DNA of 42,747 nucleotides from Oceanispirochaeta sp. (lineage in GTDB: Bacteria; Spirochaetota; Spirochaetia; DSM-2461). This document shows, piece after piece, positions 8,059-17,201 of this stretch. The stretch lies in NCBI RefSeq assembly GCF_027859075.1, contig NZ_JAQIBL010000316.1, forward strand, positions 1 to 42,747. Direction: 5' to 3'. The notes below the pieces were generated by a model. That model was not told where the DNA came from. It did no database searches and worked only from the letters and a program-made list of their open reading frames with translations. The translations under genes were made by a program, and so were the position numbers. Position 1 is the first letter of the stretch. Every line of letters starts with the position of its first letter.

Positions 8059-8871
8059 TTGATTGTAAGGAATAATATTAAGACCACAGGGTATACGGTA
8101 ATAACCGAAGAGGACGGAGTCCATTCCTCCATGCTACTGGATTTTGGAATCCTGAAGCTTAAGAAGGGTGATACATGGAAATCAAATGAAAATAAAGAAC
8201 GAGCCTGGCTCCTGATCAAGGGAAACGTCCGCTTTGACTGGAAGGGTGAATCCGTCTCTGCCCTGAGGAACTCCTGTTTTGAAGAGAACCCTTCGGTTCT
8301 TCATGTTCCCCGGAATGTGGATGTGACCATTACGGCTCTTGCCGATGCGGAACTGGCTCTTGAAATGAAAAACAATCCCGTTGATTTTACACCTCGATAT
8401 TATGCGCCTGAAGACATCCGCTGTGATATCTTCGGCGGCGGGACCCTGAATGAAACATCCATCAGAACCGTAAGGACTGTTTTTGACGGTGTGATTGCCC
8501 CTGAGTCCAATATGGTCCTGGGAGAAGTGATCAATCACCCCGGCAAGTGGTCCAGTTATCCTCCTCACCACCATCCCCAGCCGGAGATCTATCACTACAG
8601 ACATTTTCCCGAACAGGGATTCGGTGTCTCTCTTCTGAATGAGGACGCCCATGTGGTAAAAAATGGTGAAACCTGTCTGATTGAAGGTGGTAAAACACAT
8701 TCTCAGGTGGCCGGAGCGGGTTACGCCATGTATTACATCTGGATGATCCCCCATCTTCCCGGGGACAGATGGCTTCCTACAACCCGTTATTACAAGGAAG
8801 ACCATCAGTGGCTCCTGGAAAAGGATGTCAAAATATGGCCGGAATTGAAACATGGGGAGTCTAAAGCATGA
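8059..8871 (+). CDS. iolB: 5-deoxy-glucuronate isomerase
   Basis: A 270-residue cupin-type isomerase converting 5-deoxy-D-glucuronate to 2-deoxy-5-keto-D-gluconate in inositol breakdown. Typical segments are the HPGKWSSYPPHHHPQPEIYHY-like region (metal-binding His cluster and Glu), GFGVSLLNEDAH and HSQVAGAGYAMYYIWMIPHLPG. The frame is open from 7981, but the likely start is TTG at 8059, because AAGGAGG (8047-8053) lies 5 nt upstream and the resulting length matches the family. No ATG exists near there. Its stop overlaps the iolD start (ATGA), so the two are translationally coupled. Confidence 0.93.
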   Translation: MIVRNNIKTTGYTVITEEDGVHSSMLLDFGILKLKKGDTWKSNENKERAWLLIKGNVRFDWKGESVSALRNSCFEENPSVLHVPRNVDVTITALADAELALEMKNNPVDFTPRYYAPEDIRCDIFGGGTLNETSIRTVRTVFDGVIAPESNMVLGEVINHPGKWSSYPPHHHPQPEIYHYRHFPEQGFGVSLLNEDAHVVKNGETCLIEGGKTHSQVAGAGYAMYYIWMIPHLPGDRWLPTTRYYKEDHQWLLEKDVKIWPELKHGESKA

Positions 8872-10748
8872 AAACAATACGATTGACCATGGCTCAGGCT
8901 CTGGTGAAATTTCTGGACAATCAATATGTATCCCAGGACGGGACTGAAGAAAAATTTATCAATGGTGTGTTCGGTATCTTCGGGCACGGCTGTGTGGTCG
9001 GCCTTGGAGAAGCTCTTCAGGAACCCGATCACTCCCTGAAATTTTATCAGGGACATAATGAGCAGGGAATGGCCCATGCTGCCATTGCCTATGCTAAACA
9101 GAACAATCGCCGGAAAATCATGGCGGTTACTTCCTCCATCGGTCCCGGTGCCTTGAATATGGTCACCGCTGCCGGTCTGGCTTCGGTCAACAGAATCCCG
9201 GTCCTCCTCCTGCCGGGTGATGCCTTCGCCTGCCGGCAGCCTGACCCTGTTCTTCAGCAGATGGAACAGTTTCATGACTATACCGCTACCAGCAACGATG
9301 CTTTCCGCTCTGTCTGCCGATATTGGGATCGGGTTAACCGGCCGGAACAGCTGATGACCGCTGCCCTGAACGCTCTGCGTGTACTCACAGATCCTGCCGA
9401 GACGGGTGCGGTCTGTCTGGCACTGCCCCAGGATGTTCAGGCGGAATCCTGGGATTATCCGGCTGAATTCTTTGAAAAGCGGGTTCATTTCATGGATCGC
9501 CGCTCTTTGACTCCCGAGGCCCTGGGACGTGCCGCCGATCTTATCGCCGGCAGTCAAAAACCAATGGTTGTCTGCGGCGGGGGTGTCCGCTATTCCGAAG
9601 CCGGAGAAGCACTGGCCGCCTTTTGTGAAGAGTTTCACATTCCCTTTGGAGAGACTCAGGCCGGTAAAAGTGCTGTCACATGGGATCATGCCATGAACCT
9701 GGGCGGTATGGGTGTCACCGGTGGTCTGGCTGCCAATATGATCAGCGAAAATGCCGATTTGATCATTGCCGTGGGAACCAGAATGTCCGATTTCACAACC
9801 GGAAGTAAATCATCCTTTAAGAACCAGGGAGTTCAATTCCTGTCTCTCAATGTGAATAGCTTTGATGCCTATAAAATGAATGCATTTCCCTTCCTCTGCG
9901 ACGCCCGTTCCGGTTTGGAATCTCTGAGTCTGGAGCTGCGGAGCAGGCGATGGATATCAGTCTATACCACAGAAATTAGTGAGGCCCGGGCCGCCTGGAA
10001 AAAAGAGGTGGACCACCTTTACTTCGATGAAGAGTCGGGCCCCAATAGAGGTTATTCCCAGATGAGGGCTCTTGGTATTATGAATGAAGAGGCCTTTGCA
10101 GACGATGCTATTGTCGTGGGTGCTTCTGGAAGCCTCCCGGGTGACATGCAGAGAGTCTGGAGACCCCGATGCAAGGATTCCTACCATATGGAATACGGAT
10201 TTTCATGCATGGGTTATGAGGTCTCAGGGGCTCTGGGTGCCAAGATAGCTGCTCCTGATCAGGAGGTCTACTCTATGACGGGGGATGCCAGCTTTGTCAT
10301 GCTCCATTCCGAAATCCTCACCAGCATTCAGGAAGGCATCAAGATCAATATCATGCTTTTTGATAATAACGGATTCGGCTGCATCGATAATCTGCAGACC
10401 AGTCAGGGAATTCCAAAGTTCGGCTGCGAGCTGAAGTACAGAAATCCAGAGACAGGCAGGCTGGATGAGGGTGGTAAATTGATTCCCGTAGACTATGCCA
10501 AAATTGCCGAAGGCTACGGCTGCCGGGTCTGGAGAGTCAGCAATTCGGATGAACTTAAACTGGCTCTGAAAGAAGCCAAGGAGAGTCCCGTGACCACTCT
10601 GATAGACATCAAGGTGGACTTTGATTCTATGTCCGGCGGGTATATGAACTGGTGGCGGGTGGGAACACCCGAGGTTTCCAAGAAAAAAACTGTTCTGGAA
10701 GCCAATAAAGATCTTGTAAAAAATATTGCAGAAGCAAAACAATATTAG
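8868..10748 (+). CDS. iolD: 3D-(3,5/4)-trihydroxycyclohexane-1,2-dione hydrolase
   Basis: A 626-residue thiamine-diphosphate enzyme that opens the ring of the inositol-derived diketone to give 5-deoxy-glucuronate. The N-terminal pyrimidine-binding domain has GHNEQGMAHAA with the catalytic Glu at about residue 65. A central domain follows (VVCGGGVRYSEAG), and the C-terminal diphosphate-binding domain has TGDASFVMLHSE and DNNGFGCIDNLQ (about residues 471-508), the GD-x-NN metal motif. Length and motifs agree well with IolD. It overlaps iolB by 4 nt and is followed after 8 nt by iolE. Confidence 0.95.
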   Translation: MKTIRLTMAQALVKFLDNQYVSQDGTEEKFINGVFGIFGHGCVVGLGEALQEPDHSLKFYQGHNEQGMAHAAIAYAKQNNRRKIMAVTSSIGPGALNMVTAAGLASVNRIPVLLLPGDAFACRQPDPVLQQMEQFHDYTATSNDAFRSVCRYWDRVNRPEQLMTAALNALRVLTDPAETGAVCLALPQDVQAESWDYPAEFFEKRVHFMDRRSLTPEALGRAADLIAGSQKPMVVCGGGVRYSEAGEALAAFCEEFHIPFGETQAGKSAVTWDHAMNLGGMGVTGGLAANMISENADLIIAVGTRMSDFTTGSKSSFKNQGVQFLSLNVNSFDAYKMNAFPFLCDARSGLESLSLELRSRRWISVYTTEISEARAAWKKEVDHLYFDEESGPNRGYSQMRALGIMNEEAFADDAIVVGASGSLPGDMQRVWRPRCKDSYHMEYGFSCMGYEVSGALGAKIAAPDQEVYSMTGDASFVMLHSEILTSIQEGIKINIMLFDNNGFGCIDNLQTSQGIPKFGCELKYRNPETGRLDEGGKLIPVDYAKIAEGYGCRVWRVSNSDELKLALKEAKESPVTTLIDIKVDFDSMSGGYMNWWRVGTPEVSKKKTVLEANKDLVKNIAEAKQY

Positions 10749-10756
10749 AGGAACAT

Positions 10757-11650
10757 ATGAAAAAAGAAAATGTAAAACTGGCCATGGCTCCCATTGGCTG
10801 GACCAACGACGATATGCCTGATCTGGGAGCAGAAAACAGCTTTGAACAGTGTGTCAGCGAAATGGCTCTGGCCGGTTATACAGGATCGGAAGTCGGGAAT
10901 AAATATCCCAAAGATCCGGTTGTCCTCAAAGAATACCTGGATATCAGAGGACTTCAAATCTGTAACCAGTGGTTCAGTTCCTTCCTGGCCTCCCAGCCGT
11001 ATAAACAGGTAGAGAAGGATTTCAGGGCTCAGCTCGGCTTTCTCAAAGCCATGGGTGCAGATGTGATCGGGCCTTCCGAACAGACCAGTTCCTGTCAGGG
11101 AGATCTCCATACTTCTGTATTCACCGGAAAGGCTGTATTTTCAACTGAAGAATTCAGAGCTCTGACAGAAGGCATGAATAAGCTGGGGCATATTGCCCGG
11201 GAAGAAGGCATGACTCTGGCTTTTCATCATCATATGGGCACCGCTGTGCAGACCATTGAAGAAACAGAACGTTTTCTTAATGATACCGATCCGGACAAAG
11301 TGACCCTGCTTTTTGATTCCGGTCATTTTGCATTTTCCGGTGAAGATCCCGTGGCAGCCCTCGAAAAATTCATCAGCAGGGTGGGGCATGTGCACCTCAA
11401 AGATATGAGAACGAATGTTTTTAATGAAGTCAAAACAAAGGATTCTTCTTTTATGGATGCTGTAAGAGAGGGTGTCTTTACCGTTCCCGGTGACGGAAGT
11501 ATTGATTTCCCTTCTCTCTTTACCATTCTGGATAAGAATAACTATAAGGGCTGGATGGTGGTAGAAGCCGAACAGGATCCTGCCAAAGCCAATGCTTTTA
11601 CTTACGCTAAAATGGCCAGAGACTATATCAGAATAAACGCAGGCATCTGA
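10757..11650 (+). CDS. iolE: myo-inosose-2 dehydratase
   Basis: A 297-residue TIM-barrel protein of the xylose-isomerase-like/AP-endonuclease family. The opening KLAMAPIGWTNDDMPDLG, the EVGNKYP segment, LAFHHHMGTAVQT, LLFDSGHFAFSGEDP, HVHLKDMR and the C-terminal VVEAEQDP are typical of IolE, which dehydrates scyllo-inosose. Metal-binding Glu, Asp and His residues are present. The ribosome site AGAGGAAC lies just upstream. It is third in the iolB-D-E-G transcript. Confidence 0.95.
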   Translation: MKKENVKLAMAPIGWTNDDMPDLGAENSFEQCVSEMALAGYTGSEVGNKYPKDPVVLKEYLDIRGLQICNQWFSSFLASQPYKQVEKDFRAQLGFLKAMGADVIGPSEQTSSCQGDLHTSVFTGKAVFSTEEFRALTEGMNKLGHIAREEGMTLAFHHHMGTAVQTIEETERFLNDTDPDKVTLLFDSGHFAFSGEDPVAALEKFISRVGHVHLKDMRTNVFNEVKTKDSSFMDAVREGVFTVPGDGSIDFPSLFTILDKNNYKGWMVVEAEQDPAKANAFTYAKMARDYIRINAGI

Positions 11651-11688
11651 CAGACCGTGAGTCTGGTCAGTAAATCAGGAGTAATTAA

Positions 11689-12702
11689 ATGAAAAAAAAG
11701 ACTGTAATCGGGATCATTGGTGCCGGAAGAATCGGCCGCGTTCATGCTGAAGGAATCTGTAATCAAATTCCTGGAGCCCATGTTAAATCAATGGCGGATC
11801 CTTTTATGAACGACGAAACGGCACAATGGGCTGAATCCCTGGGTGTCGAGTTTACCACAAAGGACTACAAAGAAATCCTGGATGATTCTGAAATTGATGC
11901 TGTTCTGATCTGTACCCCCACAGATACCCATGCCCGTATTACCAGAGAAGCAGCAAAGGCGGGAAAACACATCTTCTGTGAAAAGCCCATAGACCTGGAT
12001 GTGGAGAGCATTAAAGAAACCCTCAGGGTTGTGGAGGAGGCGGGAGTCAAATTCCAGATCGGCTTCAACAGACGCTTTGATCATAACTTCAGAGCCGTTA
12101 AGGATGCCGTTTCTGCCGGGAAAATCGGTGATCCCCATATGATCAAGATCATCAGCCGTGACCCATCTCCACCCCCCGTCGAATACATTAAGAGTTCCGG
12201 CGGAATCTTTGTGGACATGACAATTCATGACTTTGATATGGCCCGCTATCTCAGCGGCAGTGAAGTCGTTGAGGTCTATGTACAGGGAGCTGTTCTGGTT
12301 GACCCGGAAATCGGCAAAGCCGGAGACATCGATACGGCATTGATTACTCTCAAGTTTGCCAACGGTGCTATCGGCAGTATCGATAACTCCCGGAAAGCTG
12401 TTTATGGTTATGATCAGAGAGCCGAAGTCTTTGGAAGCAAAGGTTCTATCGCCTCAGGAAACGATACCCTCTCTACCGTGGTACTCAGTACCGAGGATGG
12501 GATCATCTCAGAAAAACCTCTTTTCTTCTTTCTGGAACGCTATTTGGCATCCTTTGTTCAGGAGCTCAGGGAATTCGTGCAGGCCATTGTGGATGATACA
12601 GACACCCCTCTTGGTGGTTTGGATGCATTGAGACCCGTACAGATTGCCATCGCTGCGGGTGAGTCTCTCAAAACCGGTCAGGCCGTGAAGCTTTCATACT
12701 AA
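11689..12702 (+). CDS. iolG: Inositol 2-dehydrogenase (copy 2)
   Basis: A 337-residue Gfo/Idh/MocA oxidoreductase with the Rossmann motif GIIGAGRIGRVHAEGI, CEKPIDLDV (catalytic Lys), GFNRRFDHNFRAVKDAV, and DMTIHDFDMARYLSG with the catalytic Asp and His. It matches IolG more closely than copy 1 and is the last gene of the catabolic transcript, with AGGAG before the ATG. The strong terminator at 12726-12761 follows. Genes for the later steps (kinase iolC, aldolase iolJ, dehydrogenase iolA) do not follow. Confidence 0.92.
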   Translation: MKKKTVIGIIGAGRIGRVHAEGICNQIPGAHVKSMADPFMNDETAQWAESLGVEFTTKDYKEILDDSEIDAVLICTPTDTHARITREAAKAGKHIFCEKPIDLDVESIKETLRVVEEAGVKFQIGFNRRFDHNFRAVKDAVSAGKIGDPHMIKIISRDPSPPPVEYIKSSGGIFVDMTIHDFDMARYLSGSEVVEVYVQGAVLVDPEIGKAGDIDTALITLKFANGAIGSIDNSRKAVYGYDQRAEVFGSKGSIASGNDTLSTVVLSTEDGIISEKPLFFFLERYLASFVQELREFVQAIVDDTDTPLGGLDALRPVQIAIAAGESLKTGQAVKLSY

Positions 12703-12725
12703 AGGCTCACTCGATTAGGAAAAAA

Positions 12726-12763
12726 AATAGCGGCAGAATCCCGAAAGGGGCTGCCGCTATTCT
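12726..12763. terminator. Bidirectional intrinsic terminator after iolG
   Basis: The 10-bp stem ATAGCGGCAG/CTGCCGCTAT, with an inner CCC-GAAA-GGG hairpin, is preceded by a run of A and followed by TCTATTTT. It lies between the convergent iol transcript and GntR gene and probably serves both. Confidence 0.9.
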
Positions 12764-12788
12764 ATTTTCAGGGTGTCTGTGAAGGATT

Positions 12789-13493
12789 CTACTTAATCTT
12801 CAGGCGGCTCTCAATATTATCAATGTGGGAACTGAATGTTTCCACCGAACTGTTGATCTGTCCCGACTGGATTGTATCGATGATGCTTTGATGTTCCGAC
12901 ACGATCATATTCTGATCGCTGTAGTCATTCTGGGACTGGACGATCTCCTCATACATAAAAGATTTCAATGTTTTGTAAATCGAATAGAAGAGTGAGTTTC
13001 CTGTGCTTTTTACTATAATGTTATGAAAGTTATAATCTGCTTCAACCAGTTTTTCAGGTTTTTTAGACTCAATTCCATCCTTCATCTTGTCCACTTCTTT
13101 CAGCAGATCTTCCAGAACCCGGTTCACCTTCTCCTCGTCTTTCTGTTGCAGCCGTATAAGAGTGATGATACTCCACAGCTCGATGGCACCCCGTGTCTCG
13201 ATCAGCTCCTGCTGTTCATCCTTGCCTAACAGTATGGACCAGGAGAGGGCTTCCGCGGAGATATTGGCTCTGTCTGAAAGGAAGGTCCCTTTTGCTGCCT
13301 TTGAAGTCAAAACACCCAGGTAGTTAAAAATTTTAATGGCTTCCCTCACAGAGGAGCGGCCGATACCAAAGCGTTCTGCCAGTTCATGTTCTGTCGGCAG
13401 TTTATCTCCCGGCTGATACGTGCCGGAGGCAATGAGTTCCTTGATTTGCTCCATCACTTGCTCAACAACGGTTTTTTGACGAATTTTTGCCAT
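12789..13493 (-). CDS. GntR-family regulator, FadR/FCD subgroup
   Basis: A 234-residue regulator. The N-terminal winged helix (about residues 8-75: QVMEQIKELIASGTYQPGDKLPTEHELAERFGIGRSSVREA) is followed by an all-helical FCD domain (DYNFHNIIVKSTGN, EHQSIIDTI), which in this family binds a metal and a small carboxylate or sugar acid. GGAG precedes the ATG. Its promoter carries an ATTGTCTGA box also found before iolB and the inositol ABC operon, so it may co-regulate the inositol genes with the LacI protein. Convergent with iolG. Confidence 0.9.
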   Translation of the reverse strand: MAKIRQKTVVEQVMEQIKELIASGTYQPGDKLPTEHELAERFGIGRSSVREAIKIFNYLGVLTSKAAKGTFLSDRANISAEALSWSILLGKDEQQELIETRGAIELWSIITLIRLQQKDEEKVNRVLEDLLKEVDKMKDGIESKKPEKLVEADYNFHNIIVKSTGNSLFYSIYKTLKSFMYEEIVQSQNDYSDQNMIVSEHQSIIDTIQSGQINSSVETFSSHIDNIESRLKIK

Positions 13494-13512
13494 CGCTTAC
13501 TCCAATTGTATG

Positions 13513-13542
13513 ATAATAAAACATTTATTAACGTCAGACAAT
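13513..13542 (-). promoter_or_regulatory. GntR gene promoter with ATTGTCTGA box (copy 3)
   Basis: On the reverse strand: -35 TTGTCT (13541-13536), a 17-bp spacer and -10 TATTAT (13518-13513), about 20 nt before the start codon. The shared box ATTGTCTGACGTTAA (13542-13528) covers the -35, consistent with autorepression. Because TTGTCT is itself -35-like, part of the similarity could be promoter rather than operator. Confidence 0.5.
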
Positions 13543-13599
13543 AGGTCGGGCAATTTTGTTGAACCTTTTCTGCCCTTACAGGCATTATATGTGCCGGGG

Positions 13600-16170
13600 T
13601 TATTCTCCCCTATCCGTGGGGGATGGACCTTGATCCAGGATCTTCCTGATCGTTATAGACAGTTCTTTCATATTAAAGGGTTTCATCAGGAATCCTCTGA
13701 TTCCGATCATTTTCGCTTTCTCTTGATTCATTTTAGTGCTGAACCCTGTGCAGAGTATGACCGGTATATCAGGTCTGATCTTCATGATCTCTATCGCCAG
13801 ATTCTCTCCTGTCAAATCTGGCATGGTTTGATCCGTAATAATAAGATCAAACGAATTCGGACGGGATTGAAATAATTCAAGAGCCTCTCGGCTGCTTGTT
13901 TTTCCTGTTGCCTCATACCCAAGCTTTTCCACACATTGCTTTGTAATCTCTACAACACTCTTTTCATCATCTACAATGAGAATTTTTTCCTGGCCTAAAG
14001 GCAGGGGATCTGGAATTTTTATATTTTCAAAATTTTGTGTCTGTATCCTGGGGAAATACACTTTTATTGTCGTTCCGGTCCCGGGCCTGGTGTCAACGCT
14101 TATGAAGGCATCATTGCTTTTTATGATTCCCGCGACAACTGCCAATCCCATGCCTGAACCTTTTCCAATATCTTTGGTTGTGAAATAGGGATCAAAAATC
14201 CTGTCAATATATTGTTTTTCGATGCCCGTACCGGAATCCTCGATTATAAGCAGAACAAAATTACCCGGTTTGAGGTAAGGATCATCTTCCACGTCCCTTT
14301 TGGTCAGTAGAATTGAGTTCAGCGTTACTTTTAAGGTCCCTCCGTTTTCATCCATTGCCTGGGCGGCATTGGTACAGAGATTCATCATAACTTGATGAAT
14401 CTGAGTCGGATCGGCAAGTATATTGCCACATTGGGAATCGAGATCTTCCTCTATCCTTATGGTTGAAGGGATTGATGCCCGGAGGAGTATAAGAGCTTCT
14501 TTAACAACTGTATAAACATCAAGCGATCTGCGCTGGCTGAACTCTTTACGGCTGAAAGATAGAATTTGTTTTACAAGATCCCTGGCCCGATATCCGGCTT
14601 TAATAATCTGCTCAATCTGATTTTTAACAATACTCTCTTTGGGGAGATCCAGCAGGGCCAGATCAGCATAACCGAGCATGGCTGCCAGGATATTATTGAA
14701 GTCATGGGCGACTCCTCCCGCCAGAGTCCCGATTGCTTCCATTTTCTGAGATTGACTGAGCTGAGATTCAAGAGCCGCTCTTTTTTCTTCCGCCTGTAAG
14801 CGCTCGGTTAAATCAAGACCGCATGCCCAGTTCTGCTCTCCCATTGTAATAAATCCCCAGGAAATATGTTTTTTCGAACCGTCTTTGCATTTTACAACAG
14901 CCTCCATCGGTTCTATATCTGATCCTGTTTTAATGGCCAGTTCTATTCTTTTTTGCCATTCATCAACCAAACCCCGGCGATATTCCGCGTCAGGATAGGC
15001 CAGAGGATACCAATGATCAGCTGTCGGTACATCATCAATGGTATAGCCGAATAAATTTGTGAATGTAGAATTGATATAGACACATTTTTGCTCGACCCCC
15101 TCCGACATGTAGATGGCCAGAGGAGATGTGTCCGCAAGGGCCCGGAAATTCCGTTCACTTTCTTTGAGTGCCAGTTCCGCCCGTTTCCGATCTTCAACCT
15201 CTTTCAGGAGATCTTTTGTACGGAGTTTCACGACTCGGTTCAGCATGAGATTCCAGAATGTAAATACCAATACGATCAGAAATATTCCTGCTATGGTTAT
15301 GAGTATCAGGCTCTGGAGTTCCCTTTTTGTTACTCCCTCAGCTGTCTCCAGGTGTATCCATTTTTGACGAATATTTTTTCTCTCATTCTCCGACAGCAGG
15401 GTTACACCTTTTTCCAGAATACTGCTGAGTTCGGGCCAATCGGAGCGTACTCCGAAACCCGAAACATTGGGAGGTTCCGTCTCTCCAGCCACTTTTAAAT
15501 TTGTGATTCCTTCTGATTCAATGTAGAAGCTGGCTGTTGCCAGATCTCCCACAAAGGCATCGGCCATGGAAAATGAAACTTTCCTCAGAGCGGATTTTAA
15601 GTCGGGGACTAATTCAATTTTAATCTCCGGGTATTTAATCCGGATCAAATCTACATAACCGTAACCGGAGACCATAATCACATGCAGTCCCTTTAGTTTT
15701 TCCAGAGTTAATTCTTCAGTCACATTTTTTCTGACAATAATGACCGAAGGGATTGTCAAATAAGGTGGGGGGAAATCCATATACACTTCTCTGGCAGAAG
15801 ATTTGACAACGGCATTCAGCACATCCACTTCGCGGCGTTTCATCTTGTCGATGACATCGTCCCAGTTTTTACATTCTACAATTTCAAAACTGATACCCAA
15901 TTTTTCAGCTATCAGTTCTGCATAGTCAGCACCGATTCCGGCATAATTCCCGTCTTTGTCAAAAAACTCAACCGGCTGGAACTCAGGATCCGGTGCCAGG
16001 CGAATGACAGGGTGGGCTTTAATCCAGACCCTTTCAGCCTCTGTCAATAAGGATGTGCCCGTTTCAAACTCCCCAAAGGCAGATGAGGTATTCAATATTA
16101 GAATGATGAATAATAAAATTTTTGATTTTGAAATATGGATGCTCCTGAGTTTATCTCTATAGATTCCCAA
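13600..16170 (-). CDS. Hybrid sensor histidine kinase with periplasmic binding domain
   Basis: An 856-residue hybrid kinase. Residues 18-33 are a signal segment, about 42-275 an SBP_bac_3 (amino-acid-binding type) domain in the periplasm, and about 287-310 a membrane helix. About 335-458 is a PAS domain, about 470-540 HisKA with phospho-acceptor His489 (GGVAHDFNNI), and about 580-710 the ATPase domain (NLCTNAAQA, DSGTGI, GSGMGLAVV). Residues 728-845 are a receiver with Asp780 (LIITDQTMPD) and Lys830. No separate regulator with an output domain is adjacent. The start is uncertain: TTG at 16170 lies 7 nt after a -10 and has no ribosome site, whereas an ATT codon at 16134 has AGGAG 7 nt upstream and would begin a clean signal peptide. 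Confidence 0.88.
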   Translation of the reverse strand: MGIYRDKLRSIHISKSKILLFIILILNTSSAFGEFETGTSLLTEAERVWIKAHPVIRLAPDPEFQPVEFFDKDGNYAGIGADYAELIAEKLGISFEIVECKNWDDVIDKMKRREVDVLNAVVKSSAREVYMDFPPPYLTIPSVIIVRKNVTEELTLEKLKGLHVIMVSGYGYVDLIRIKYPEIKIELVPDLKSALRKVSFSMADAFVGDLATASFYIESEGITNLKVAGETEPPNVSGFGVRSDWPELSSILEKGVTLLSENERKNIRQKWIHLETAEGVTKRELQSLILITIAGIFLIVLVFTFWNLMLNRVVKLRTKDLLKEVEDRKRAELALKESERNFRALADTSPLAIYMSEGVEQKCVYINSTFTNLFGYTIDDVPTADHWYPLAYPDAEYRRGLVDEWQKRIELAIKTGSDIEPMEAVVKCKDGSKKHISWGFITMGEQNWACGLDLTERLQAEEKRAALESQLSQSQKMEAIGTLAGGVAHDFNNILAAMLGYADLALLDLPKESIVKNQIEQIIKAGYRARDLVKQILSFSRKEFSQRRSLDVYTVVKEALILLRASIPSTIRIEEDLDSQCGNILADPTQIHQVMMNLCTNAAQAMDENGGTLKVTLNSILLTKRDVEDDPYLKPGNFVLLIIEDSGTGIEKQYIDRIFDPYFTTKDIGKGSGMGLAVVAGIIKSNDAFISVDTRPGTGTTIKVYFPRIQTQNFENIKIPDPLPLGQEKILIVDDEKSVVEITKQCVEKLGYEATGKTSSREALELFQSRPNSFDLIITDQTMPDLTGENLAIEIMKIRPDIPVILCTGFSTKMNQEKAKMIGIRGFLMKPFNMKELSITIRKILDQGPSPTDRGE

Positions 16171-16177
16171 TATTTCA

Positions 16178-16224
16178 AATATAAGCTATCACCTGTGGTG
16201 TTTCAAATGGATCTATTCCATTTG
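16178..16224 (-). promoter_or_regulatory. Promoter and dyad upstream of the hybrid kinase
   Basis: On the reverse strand: -35 TTGAAA (16206-16201), a 17-bp spacer and -10 TATATT (16183-16178). A perfect 8-bp inverted repeat, CAAATGGA/TCCATTTG with a 5-nt centre (16204-16224), overlaps the -35 and may be an operator. Confidence 0.5.
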
Positions 16225-16402
16225 ATTACTGCTGAAAGTTGATCAGTTCAATATAACCGGGCTATCCGATTTCCCTGAAAAATTAAGGGAGGGCGATTGA
16301 GGGGATACGTTTGTTTACAACAGCCAGAATCATCATGGTCAGGCTCTGCGACTATGATGGATTGAATTGGACTGACTCAATCATTTCGAAAAGACAGCCG
16401 TC
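16225..16402. other. Intergenic region before the hydrolase stop
   Basis: I see no gene here. It contains a short hairpin, AAGAC-AGCC-GTCTT (16390-16403), near the hydrolase stop codon, which could be a weak terminator for the reverse-strand CobW/hydrolase transcript. Confidence 0.35.
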
Positions 16403-17173
16403 TTAAAAGCAGATCTGATCGCCTGTTGCTGCTTTAATCACTCCAAATTCTTTATGAAATGCAGCCAGTACAGGAAAATCGACACAATGCATGGGGTAGA
16501 GTGATTGGGGAGCTTCCTTCTTGAAGTAGGAAATGGTCTGCTTTACTGTCTCCCGGTCATCACTCATCAGATGAAATCCCCCGATCACAGAATGCAGCGG
16601 GCTATGGGTGACTTCTTTAGCATATTCACAAATATTGCAGATCCCTGAATGAGAGCATCCGGTGAGAACGACGACTCCCCTGGATGTTTTAATGGCCAGG
16701 GCCGTATCGTCTTTCATGGGATCATCCTTATACGTACCCTTTTCAAAACTCATCTTCCTCGGTATTTCACCCAGAAAAATAATATCTTCTGTAATTTTAT
16801 AGGTCTTGCGGGAAGGAATAATATTAAAATCATCAAGAACCGTCTTTTTTGTTCTCTCCGATAATTTTTCCTGAAGGTCCGGGTGGATCAGAAGAGATTT
16901 CTTATTGAGAAAATGGTGATGAACGATACCGTCGGTATGATCCCAGTGGTAGTGGGAAAAAACGACTATATCGACACTCTGTAAATCAAGCTTGAGGGCT
17001 TCGGCATTCTTCCAGTACAGGTCACTATGCCCTGTATCAAAGAGTATCTTATGGTCTTTTGATTCTAAAAGAGCAGAAAATCCCCATTCTCCCCGGCAGA
17101 CTCTGGCGCCCTTATGACCCACCTGGTTTTCACAGAGAAGAGTGATGGTCATCGTATTTTCATTGTTCATCAT
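16403..17173 (-). CDS. Metallo-beta-lactamase-fold hydrolase
   Basis: A 256-residue cytoplasmic protein of the MBL-fold group related to the dihydropterin-ribofuranosyl-aminobenzene phosphate synthase-like family. The metal-binding motif is HYHWDHTDGI, followed by LTGCSHSGICNI and GGFHL. The N-terminal half has the GEWGFSALLES and ILFDTGHSD strands usual in this group. The physiological substrate is unknown. It lies 28 nt downstream of the CobW-like GTPase in the same direction, suggesting one transcript and possibly metal delivery to this enzyme. The ribosome site is weak; internal ATG codons at residues 2 and 8 are alternatives. Confidence 0.8.
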   Translation of the reverse strand: MMNNENTMTITLLCENQVGHKGARVCRGEWGFSALLESKDHKILFDTGHSDLYWKNAEALKLDLQSVDIVVFSHYHWDHTDGIVHHHFLNKKSLLIHPDLQEKLSERTKKTVLDDFNIIPSRKTYKITEDIIFLGEIPRKMSFEKGTYKDDPMKDDTALAIKTSRGVVVLTGCSHSGICNICEYAKEVTHSPLHSVIGGFHLMSDDRETVKQTISYFKKEAPQSLYPMHCVDFPVLAAFHKEFGVIKAATGDQICF

Positions 17174-17201
17174 TCATTCAGTATGAACAGGATTTCAATG
17201 C

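Noticed and set aside
8805-9689. 294-codon frame antisense to iolB/iolD
   Set aside because: Shadow of the IolD frame with no motif or start signal.
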